Below are positions 36,220 to 45,623 of a stretch of 64,000 nucleotides of DNA, piece by piece; within the stretch, counting starts at the first letter, position 1; each line of letters starts with the position of its first letter. Origin of the DNA: Mycogone perniciosa (lineage: Eukaryota; Ascomycota; Sordariomycetes; Hypocreales; Hypocreaceae); contig JAOALB010000090.1 in NCBI GenBank assembly GCA_025331125.1, positions 62,001 to 126,000 on the forward strand, read 5' to 3'. A program made the translations under genes and the position numbers. The notes beneath the pieces were generated by a model, which saw nothing but the letters and a program-made list of their open reading frames with translations, did no database searches and was not told where the DNA came from.

Positions 36220-36620
36220 ATGTCAAAGTTGACATCGGCTGATAACGGTGTCTATGTGAATGATGGAATTGTAATTCCACAACACAAGGCACATTATATT
36301 ATCTACGGTTGTCATCCCACTTGTTCTATTTTGAAAGCCAATACTACTTTGGGCAATGACATCACAAAGATTCAAAGCGTCGGCGCAAATCCTCAGCAAC
36401 TTGGCATCGCAAGCAATCCCTTCTTTCTCAAATCCGATTTCGGCCCAGAACTGTCGGAAAGTAGGCACGATTTGGGCCATATCTCCACCATACGGGAAGT
36501 ATTTTCAACCCTGTTCAAGACGATATCAGCTATGATGTGGAGTATGGTGATCCTGATACCGAATTTCGTATAGATACGATCTGGCGCGTGGGAGTGGAGC
36601 GGAACGGAATAAGAGATTGA
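36220..36620 (+). CDS. Small orphan protein, 113 residues
   Basis: I do not recognise this gene. Model: exon 1 36220-36460, a 59-nt intron (36461-36519, GTAGGC...AAG with TCAACC near the 3' end), exon 2 36520-36620. Splicing joins ...GPELSE to NDISYDVEYGDPDTEF and gives a 113-residue acidic protein. Without splicing a 117-residue frame also exists. No signal peptide, no membrane segment, no zinc motif. Supporting a real gene are a leader-like upstream stretch, a good ATG context and the protein-like composition of both exons. Against it are its small size and a weak acceptor. It lies between the regulator and the amidase on the same strand. Confidence 0.45.
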
Positions 36621-37144
36621 AGCTTTTAGCAATCCATAGCTTTGAAACGTCGCTTAAGAATCGGTCCCCCATAATCCCCACAATCCTTGGAAGTTTGGGG
36701 TAACGATAAGCCGACGAGCGGTTGAGTGCAGTTTGCCGAAACAATGGACATCTGGGGAACAATGATGAGCGCCACTTATACTCGAATAGGCAACCAACCT
36801 AATATACTGCGGCCGTCTTAAGCTGACTCGATGAAGTGCGGAGAAGCCCGTTAGTCTTACTCCGTATTATTAGCCTTCTTCTTAATTCGCCGTGGATCCT
36901 TGCAATATTATTGATGACATCCCCCTTGTGGCTTCAAGAAGAGCCCCGCACTCATAGCATTTTTCCGTCTGGAGTCGCCTGTGGAAACGCGTCTGTGAAT
37001 GCTGTCATCATCGCCGGGATCGGGTCCCGAGGAAGGGCATATAGATCAACAAGAGGGGCGAAATGGATGCAGTTCAGCAATCCGCCTGTGGCTCCCATTC
37101 TGTCCCTCTTACCCCCTTTTACATTCCCTAGGACATTGCTAAAA
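36621..37144. other. 524-bp region upstream of the amidase
   Basis: No gene. An open frame from 36836 runs in frame into the amidase, but it contains a TACTCCGTA motif at 36859-36867 and lacks any family match, so I read it as promoter and leader. Confidence 0.5.
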
Positions 37145-38993
37145 ATGACAGTCACAAACGGATCCAAGGTGTCTTGGGAGGAGCTTGGTGCAAAGCAGCG
37201 CCGCGATTTGCTGGCATCCATTCCACAGGAATGGCTCATTCCCGTCGACTTGCTGCCTCCAGACTCGCAAGACGACGTGACGACATGGCCAAAGACATCC
37301 GGATGGTTCACAAAAGCTGAGCTGGACATTACCGGCTTGACTGCTGGTGAGCTCGTTACCAAGCTTGCCTCCGGGCAGCTGAGATCAGAAGATGTCACCC
37401 GGGCGTTCTGCAAGAGGGCGTCTGCCGCACACCAACTCGTAAGTTTTTCGTATTTGCAAGCCCCCATTTGGCGACCTTGGAGTGTTCCGAAGCTCATGAA
37501 TCTCAAGACAAATTGCCTCTCTGGGACCTTGTTTGAGCGTGCGCTGGCAACAGCACGAGCATTAGATGAGCATCTCGCAAAGACAGGCCAACCGATAGGG
37601 CCGTTGCACGGTCTACCCATCTCGCTAAAGGATAACTTCAACATAAGAGGTCTCGATGCCACAGTTGGCATGTCCTCGCACGTTGGTGACCCTGCCAAAT
37701 CGGACTCCACGCTTGCTGAACTTCTGGAGGATGCTGGCGCTGTGTTCTATGTCAAGACGAACGTTCCTACAGCCATGATGATTGCTGAGACGGTGAACAA
37801 TGTGTATGGCCGGACATTGAACCCGAGGAATAGGAAAACTACAAGCGGTGGAAGCTCCGGCGGAGAGTCGGCTCTCATTGTCATGAAGGGCAGCCCCATT
37901 GGCGTTGGAACAGATATTGGTATTGCATCGGCTCCCGCATCTGATCTTTGGAAGTTGTACCTAATACTCTACAGGTGGTTCTCTTCGAATTCCCGCTGCT
38001 TGTACCGGCATCTTCACCATCCGCCCTTCATATGGCCGATTCCCCGTACGCAACTGCCGCTCCGGCATGCCTGGTCAAGAGGCCGTTCACTCAGTCAACG
38101 GCCCAATGGCTACTACACTGTCCGATATCGTATTGTACAGTAAAACTGTCACAAATGCACAGCCGTGGCTTCAAGATTCGAAATGTCTGCCAATTCCTTG
38201 GCGGGAGGTCCAAGTTCCAAAGAAGCTGAAAATCGGTGTGATGTGGCATGACAATATCGCACAGCCTACACCTCCTGTTGCTCGTGCCCTTAAAGAAACG
38301 GTCAGCAAGCTCATCGCTGCTGGCCATGAAGTAATCGAGTGGGATCCGGTCGATCAGTTGGAGGGGGCCAGGCTGCTGCAACGCATGTTTGTGGCTGACG
38401 GTGGCCTGACAATCAAAAGGGAGCTGGACCGAACCGGCGAGCCGTGGAGGCCTGAAATGCAGGCATACGCAGAAGCTTCGGAGTTGAGTACATCAGAGAT
38501 GTGGAAGTTGCATCTGGAAAGGTCGGACTTCCAGAATCGCTACCTTGATCGCTGGAATAGGGCCGGTATTGACGCCATTCTGTGCCCGACGATACCATTT
38601 AACACGGTGAAGGTCGGCAAGTTCAAGCACGGTACGTCCCTTTGTAGATCTGGTCGAAAATGACGGATAACTAACTAGACTGAAGTTTCATATACCGGTG
38701 TGTACAATGTTCTTGACTACTCTGCCGTGTCATTCCCTACTGGCTTGACGGTGGATAAGGCCGTTGATACCATCGACTCTGCCTATCGGCCTCTCAGTGA
38801 CGATTGTAAATATATTCATGACACATGTATGGTACCCATTCACTATGAGATCACCGCAGATGCTGACGTGAACATAGATGACCCTGAGTTGATGCATGGT
38901 CTGCCCATAAGCCTTCAACTTGTAGCTCGGAAGTTGGAAGAGGAGAAATGTCTAGCTATGACAGGGCAGGTTCTAGAGGCTCTGTCTTCATAG
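37145..38993 (+). CDS. Amidase (amidase-signature family)
   Basis: Hydrolyses a carboxylic amide to the acid and ammonia. Exons 37145-37438, 37508-37919, 37975-38631 and 38686-38993 (introns 69, 55 and 54 nt) give 556 residues, typical of fungal acetamidase-type enzymes. The Ser-cisSer-Lys triad is complete once spliced: Lys139 in SLKDNF, Ser214 in TTSGGSSGGE and Ser238 in GTDIGGS, with spacings of 75 and 24 as in the family. The second intron falls inside the GTDIGGS motif. The first intron is 69 nt without a stop, so its retention would insert 23 residues. The N-terminus (ATG at 37145) has the WEELGAKQRRDLLASIPQEW start seen in fungal amidases. Likely feeds the nearby oxidoreductases or simply scavenges nitrogen. 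Confidence 0.92.
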
Positions 38994-39815
38994 ACCTTTG
39001 TGTAAAGATAATTGCATAGAATGGAGGAGCGCGGTCCCTGGGCAATACCGGTTCAACCCAAATCCCCGCACTTGAACCACTGGGTGCAAGACGAGAAACT
39101 GCACGGTAGTAAATTATGTTGGTAATATTTCATAAAAGCATCCTATCTATGATAATAAACCAGCCAACCTCATTGGGTTCGTCATCTCAGGAATCTCAAG
39201 ACGTACTAAAACCACCCTTCCCCAACCCAGCTCTTGATCTTCATTATTGATTGAGGATTGCTCGATTCGACAAATATCTCGCCCAAAATGATATCAAGAG
39301 GCTCAGCATCGAAGTAATAGGAACCACTATTTCCTGTAACACAGCCCCGGAAAAGCAGTTTTCTGTTTCTGTTGTCGTTGGTGGAATAGTAAGTGGTTTA
39401 ATCCTCGCTATTTGCTTACTCCTGCATCATAAAGTGGGCCCATTTATTTTTCCATGGCGGTTAACTTGGCAATGTGATGCTGTGTAACAGCCACAGAGAC
39501 AGGCATTACTAGCAGTAAGAGCACTACGTGTTGGTGATGAAGAACAAAAGTCAAAGAGCACTTTACAGAAGAGATACAGCCAGTTGTGAGATATGGATGT
39601 GGAGGAGCATGTTGAAACCTCACGATGAAGGATGCTTGAAATTGTGAGAAAGGGATGGACATTGGTCATGGTTTTTATGACTTCACAATATTATCTCTGA
39701 GAAAGTATTTGTTACTGACATTGCTCAAGGGCCTATTTGATTAGGGAATTGCTAGCAGCAGTAGTTTTAGAGACAGATAGATTTATCTATAGACATGCCT
39801 GCAAGATCTTCTCCC

Positions 39816-39847
<32 letters not shown>

Positions 39848-39913
39848 GACCAACCCTGGAAGAATTCACGTACATATCTTTTCCACATGGTTGAGGGCAA
39901 CATTGCTTCTCGT
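38994..39913. other. 920-bp intergenic region with (CAA)11
   Basis: Between the convergent amidase and small secreted protein genes. The only clear structure is a microsatellite at 39815-39847, probably in the 3' untranslated region of the minus-strand gene. A plus-strand frame with a polyglutamine run (39737-40015) overlaps it and is an artefact. Confidence 0.55.
39815..39847. repeat. (CAA)11 microsatellite
   Basis: Eleven perfect CAA units; reads TTG on the strand of the adjacent small secreted protein gene. Confidence 0.95.
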
Positions 39914-40263
39914 CTAGCAGTAGTCAGACTTGCCAGAACCACCATCAAGACAGCCACTGTCACAGAACTTGAGAAAAGAGATGGCGCCATTCGATCCACC
40001 CGTGCAGCGGAATAGAGAAACGTTGATGTGTACACCATCAGACTGTTGCCCGGCGCTCTTGAGCGCGCTGTCGATCTGGGAGTAGTAGTTACCTATGGAC
40101 TTGTCAAAATTGTGATTCGATTCAAGACCAAAGTATCACAGTTGTTACCCTTTTTCAGGAGGTTCCAGCCACAGTAGTTCAGCCCAGAGTTGCAGTTATC
40201 CGCGGCAGCAAGAGGGGCCATGGCGGCGATGATAGCAACGGTGATGGTGGCGATCTGAACCAT
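39914..40263 (-). CDS. Small secreted cysteine-rich protein, 97 residues
   Basis: Predicted effector-like or surface protein. Exon 1 40263-40149, a 56-nt intron (40148-40093), exon 2 40092-39914. A clear signal peptide (about 20 residues, ending APLAAA) precedes a mature part of roughly 76 residues with six cysteines, including GLNYCGWNLL and, after the splice, NYYSQIDSAL, a pattern I recognise from small secreted proteins of filamentous ascomycetes. No enzymatic motif. Without splicing the frame stops early, so the intron is needed. Nothing in the context indicates a partner. Confidence 0.82.
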
Positions 40264-41305
40264 GATGAATGATGCTGAGAACGTAGAGTGGTTGTGTGAA
40301 TGTAATGTCAATTGATGCTTGAGAGTTGGCGGTGTTGGATGTCAGTATTTGTGATTATCGAGGAGGAAGAGCAGGTTTATATAGGCAAATACCGCCGAGC
40401 TTAGTTGAAGATTTGAAGCTGCTTATGTTAATGAATACGCCATCGGCTTGACCTGACATCATCGTGTTTTGTGTTGTATGGTTGAATGGGGCTAGATCCA
40501 GTTAGCATTATTCCCAGAGGATTTTCAGCTCAGAATGTCTCGTTTAAGAGATGAATGAGCGCTGCGATTTCATTTGATGAGAGCCACATGAATTATGCAA
40601 AGCAGCCTAGTTTTCGAAGATATGCGCGTAAGCAAAGGATTGAGGATATTTGTGGTTGTATTTGGCGTATGTAGGCTCCTCTATACATCACACGTCACAA
40701 CATCTGTTGGCTCAGGAATTCTGCCTTGCCGCCACAAGGATTCGAAGATTTAGAGGATTCAAACTCAGAATATATTATTACTAGGGGTCTTTGTATTGGG
40801 TGCTTACTCACTGCAACACAAATCCGCCAACTCAGAACGTATTCTGTTGGAATGCCCCGTACTAGCCGCGGTGCTGAGTGATAGAAATACAGTAAAAACA
40901 GGTCAGAAGAAAATAAGAAGAAAAAGATATATAATAGGTAGTGTTTACTAGTAGGTATTCACCCAACTATTAATCTAAACTATAAAATGGTAGACAGGAC
41001 CCTGAATTTTTTAATATTTATATTTACCCATGTACATCAAATAACATCTTCAGCTAGCTTATCATAGTCCTCAATATGAAATCATAGACAGTATTTTGCC
41101 AGGACTAACTAACATACCCAATACACATGCATCTCTTTTTTTCTTTTACCTTGCCTAATATAGAGCTACTGCTCATGCAGTAATAGCCACAGTAGATTAT
41201 CAGCCATAAAAGATATGCAGATAGTTTTAGTTTAATACGCATCAACCTTCTTTCCCTTCAATTCTTTGACCCCAACTTGCCAGGAGCGGTATGACGACCC
41301 GACCA

Positions 41306-41576
41306 TGTCGGAAACTGGGTAACGAGGACACCGAAAAATATAGGATATATCAGCCAATCATCAGAAAGTGATCACCGCACTAGGGGCGATCACTCAAACA
41401 CTCACCACACCAAAAAATGCGATCACTTACTCGATTACCGCGCTCAACATACACCGGAACACCAGTGATCACCTATGGATTTCCTTTATGTATATACGAC
41501 TGGCTCTTCACCCGTTTAGTATAGTTACTTAGAAAGTCGTTAACAATTGCATTCACTTGAACACACCAGTTCTACA
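41306..41576. mobile_element. Candidate solo LTR
   Basis: 271 bp bounded by TGTCGG... and ...TTCTACA, with a TATA-like TATGTATATA near 41489 and five GATCAC words inside. No flanking target duplication and no second copy in the window, so this rests on boundary form alone. Confidence 0.28.
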
Positions 41577-41844
41577 GAGTCATGACTGCCTTGCCCTGCT
41601 CAGTGTTCATCCCTGACCTCTCTGTCAATAGAAACCCACGAACCTCGGTTTATCCCTTGAGAATCAGCCCGGATCATCACAAACAGGCATAGAAAAGCTA
41701 CGGAGTCAGAGACTGTCTATTCTGGCTGTCGGCGTCATGATCAAATGATCCACTGTGTCTTTTATGTACCAGTCTTGACCTCTTTGTGGTTCCATCAGCC
41801 GTGCTACCGCACGCCTTACCCTTGAGTTCGCTTGAGTGTGGTTT

Positions 41845-41866
41845 GTGTGTGTGTGTGTGTGTGTGT
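41845..41866. repeat. (GT)11 microsatellite
   Basis: Eleven GT units, no coding context. Confidence 0.95.
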
Positions 41867-42165
41867 TCCCCCCCGACAAAGTATCTGCGACACTCGCATT
41901 ATAAAATACAATGGTCCAGACCAGCCAGAGTAGAGCAAGATTACTAAGTCCAGAAGACAAACTACCCGTAGGCTTGAGTAGTCCGGGACAGTTGACATTT
42001 TAAGTACCTTCGTGTATAAAATTATATATAAAGATTCTTGAGAGGACCCCCACTGTTTTCCCGAGCTTTCAACTTGTTCTTTACTTTTCGATAAAACAGA
42101 GACAGATATATAATTAATTAAAGAAAAATCTTTATAATTTTGAATTTGGTGATTAATATCTTTAT

Positions 42166-42210
42166 ATAGTAGTAAATTTATTGAAATTTATTAATTAAAT
42201 TTACTACTAT
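42166..42210. repeat. 15-bp perfect hairpin in AT-rich DNA
   Basis: ATAGTAGTAAATTTA (42166-42180) and its exact reverse complement (42196-42210) with a 15-base loop. Confidence 0.7.
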
Positions 42211-43099
42211 CGGATATAAAGAAAATAGGTGTCCCAGAGTTTTATGCCTGTCCCGGCTTTTTCTGCCCAGGGCCCTAGCCTTAGTCGACTTTCCCCCCAG
42301 TCTCAAGCCTACAGGTATCTATCTCATTAACTTCTTAAAATTTTCTCAAGTTGTGATCTACTTGCATAGCACAGTTACACGTGACTGGAGTCTTATAAGT
42401 GCATACCGGGTCCAGCCTAACTCGATAAACACCAAGGATCTGATACGCATAAAAGCGTATCCTTCTCTTTCGTCTCCTTTCCTTCCCCGATCATCCATCA
42501 TTCCATTCCAGCATATTGTGTACCAGGATCATTGGAATGTATTATTAGATTCCGCATGGAGATCCTAACAACGACTAGTCTTTGAAACCCATAGCTATAT
42601 GCTCCAGGGGGGCAGACGAGAACCATGCTGCCGGAAATGAGCGTAGCCTAGCTAGCTAAGCTGGGCGAAGAGCAACATCTTTATTGCCTCTCTGGCTAAG
42701 TCGCAACGGAACGGAACTCAACGTTCTCAATAAATTAAATTAATTAAAGTCAGTTTTTTTTTAACTCAGTCTAGTGACCCCGAAATTTGATTTAGGCTAG
42801 GCTAGATGTGATTTGATTTGATTGTTTTAATAATTAATAAGTAGAAAATGTGTGGACCTACTTAATTATAAAATAATTTACTTTAAATAAAAATAAAAGA
42901 AATAAAAATAAAAGGGAACCTACTTTAAAAATATTAAAATATTTAATTCTATATGAATTATCTATACAGAGTAGTACAAAATAAATCTTTTTTCAATGTA
43001 ATAAAAAATAAAAAAATAACCTTTGGTTTAATTAATTTAATTTATTTGACTTATTTAGAACGTTTATGGAACTAGACAAGTTAAAGAGGGTCTGATTTA

Positions 43100-43475
43100 C
43101 TCTATTACGGAGTAGTGTATTGCTATTCGCACTACCCCTGCTTTCTATCTGGACCTCTAAAATCACGTGTTGGTCACGTGTGACCAAAATGTCTCGTACA
43201 GTATACTTCAGTACACTAACTCTAGGAAAACAGCGGCGATCTTCTAATATGCATAGACTGCAATATAACCCGTGTGCCGAAATAATCTTAATACATTAAT
43301 AGGCTTTTACTGCTCGCAACGCTGGTTATATATAGCTTAATGATAAAGATGGAGAAATTACTGCTGTTTTCCTAAAGTGAGTGGAATTTTGGTTCTATAC
43401 GACCAACACGTGATTTTAGAGGTCCAGATAGAAAGCAGGGGTGGTGCGAATAGCAATACGGAGTACTCCGTACTC
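43100..43475. mobile_element. Foldback/MITE-like element with long inverted arms
   Basis: Arm 43118-43175 is the reverse complement of 43401-43458 with a single mismatch over 58 bases. Pairing extends outward through TACGGAGTA at both ends and inward to ACCAAAAT and AGGAAAACAGC (43224-43234 with 43363-43373). The loop is ~128 bp and holds no coding sequence. The 8-bp direct repeat CTGATTTA flanks the unit at 43092-43099 and 43476-43483, as expected of a target duplication (hAT-like size). Confidence 0.75.
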
Positions 43476-43994
43476 CTGATTTATGTATTAATGGAATGCG
43501 GTTGTGTGGGACTCAGATCCCAAAAATGGGGTCGTTTTGGAAACGGAGTGGGTATTGTTGATAATCGCCGACACGGACATAGGAATTCCGGACACTTTTC
43601 GGGGCTGCATGGACGTGCGTTCTAGTCCAAATTCTGAAGACTAACTGTTACACAGCCAGTTACGAATCTCATTTAGGGCATATTGGCACATATTTAATAA
43701 GGCGTACGAGTACTATGACAAGCTCATCTAGCCTCAGACTTCGAATACTCGTACTGTTAATAGTTTAATAGTAGTGCTTATTTCCACCCTAGCTGGCGAA
43801 GATTCTCGTATCACTGCCACTATATTACGCCACATGATCCTGCCTTATATTCGAGTCAAAATTGAACAGATAACTCTCCGCGGACCATCATTTTATAAAG
43901 GGCTCGTTCTGCCTCTCGGACGAAGACATTTCATAACTTTAAGGCCTCCCCTCATTTCGACGACCAGAACTTCCTATCTCTAAATACAGCAACG

Positions 43995-45076
43995 ATGGAT
44001 AATATACGAGGTCTCTCGCTACTAGCCCTTCTCTCCTTGCCGGCAGCGTATGCCTATGATCTATCGAGCAATGGACAATATGCAGGTGGTGATATTACCA
44101 GCGATGGGGCTTTTGGGCTGAGCAGCTCTTCGCTCGCCCAGCTGTTAGCAAAGCCGAACCTTACAGCATCCTATCCATTTCCAGGATATGACTTGAGCAC
44201 CCCAGCCGGAGAGAATTACCAGGTGAATCTATCTAATAGCTGGTAGGTAATCTTGAGCTTAGGTCTCAAATATCCCCCCAGCCGTTGAAAAGGCTCGTGA
44301 TGCTGATAACCAACCCCTTGAACTTGAAGGTCTCTCGATATCGCAGTGGCCGCCAACGTTGCCCTCCCGGACACTAAGAAGACTTCACAGTTGACTGTCC
44401 TCTCCGTTAACGCTCAGTCGAAATATATCCAAACAGTTGATCCGAGCTGGACTGTCTGTGCCTGGATCTGGTTTGGTCTCACTGACGGAGCCACGGCTGC
44501 AGCGCAAGGCGACAACAATGGCTGCACGGCTGTTAACTCAACATGCATATCTGACCTACAGAGTCGTGCTGGCTCTGATCTCAACCGGAAAAACAAGTGC
44601 AACGCCTTGGATCTGCCTAAAAGCTGTACACAGTTCTCAGGTGTATCTGTCGGCTTCGGTGTGTGCCCACTCGTCGGCGAGCGCCGTGCGTATATCAGGC
44701 GGTGGGATTTTCAGCTGACCATGATATAGGACTTACGCAAAAGATATTGGCGGGCCGGGAGATCTTCGCCTACATTCCAGCTCCGGAGGAAGCGTCAGCA
44801 TCGCATGTTGCCTCGTACAACACAGCCGGGACGAACGTGTGGCCAATGTTACTGTCTTTCCGCCATACCTCGGAAAATACTAACGAGACGTTTAGCCATT
44901 TTGCTTGTCTCCGTGCCCATGACGTCCAACCTGGGAGCCAGACGCCTTCACTAGCATCTACCACGACGTCATCAGCCCCAGCTGCTACCACGTCGAATGG
45001 AGACAGGCGGTTTAAAAAATCACTCCTTGAGATTGTACCAGTGGTCCTTGTTATTACTACCTACCTGCTGTTCTAG
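43995..45076 (+). CDS. Probable GPI-anchored cell-surface protein
   Basis: Predicted 307-residue secreted protein of unknown role. Exons 43995-44242, 44330-44658 and 44730-45076 (introns 87 and 71 nt). Features in order: signal peptide (LLALLSLPAAYA), an N-terminal segment with an NLSNSWSLDIAV block once exon 1 is joined to 2, a Trp/Cys-containing middle (WTVCAWIWFGLTDG and several cysteines), N-glycosylation sites, a Ser/Thr-rich stretch, and a C-terminal hydrophobic tail (LEIVPVVLVITTYLLF) ending at the stop, as in GPI-anchored precursors. I do not recognise a named domain. Frame continuity fixes both splice choices. Confidence 0.83.
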
Positions 45077-45623
45077 GAATGAGCAGATTTATAGAATTCC
45101 CCTGATACAACACGAAGCAGGTTAGGAAATATTGCCTTTGCCTGCCCTCGATATCCTGGTAGCCACACACATCACCCTATATATATATATTGCCAAACCA
45201 ACGTCTTAGACGGACAAGCTTGCTCTGCATTTACTATTACGCACCACGTAACTATAGCGGGTTTTATGTTGCATTTTTTCAATAATATATAAATATTTGA
45301 AAACTCAACAGAATATAGTATTCTTAAATCTTCGCTGTTTTTAACTATAGTTTACTAGATCGACAAGTTGTTCTGAATCTACTACCTATATCAGTAAGCA
45401 GCCCTTTACTTGACTTGGTAGTTGAAAGCCCTTACATACAAGTCATCACAAATCAACCGTTGTTTCTTCTTGTTCCCTTTCTGCCAATCTGTCTCTTAGA
45501 GTGTCGCTTTCTTCCGCTTCTCTCATCAATCCAATGGAAGGTGGTTGAGCCTCTGTGTCCAACTGAAGATGCCTAATGCAATTAATACAATACACATTGT
45601 CGCATCCAGTTTACTCCTCCATC
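45077..45623. other. 547-bp region between convergent genes
   Basis: 3' flanks of the GPI protein and the chitinase. AT-rich, with a short (TA)n at 45178-45190. No gene seen. Confidence 0.55.

Larger units (their letters stand above)
40264..43994. other. 3.7-kb AT-rich, gene-free region
   Basis: No gene. Contains a candidate solo LTR (41306-41576), a (GT)11 tract, an AT-rich block (about 42010-43090) with a 15-bp hairpin, and a 376-bp foldback element. The base composition of 42100-43060 is far more AT-rich than the flanking genes, consistent with an old RIP-affected repeat. Confidence 0.6.

Noticed and set aside
36836..37144. N-terminal extension of the amidase
   Set aside because: No family match, and it contains the dispersed TACTCCGTA motif otherwise absent from exons; the family-like N-terminus begins at 37145.
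39737..40015. Plus-strand frame with a polyglutamine run
   Set aside because: It is the (CAA)11 microsatellite read in frame and overlaps the better supported secreted-protein gene on the other strand.
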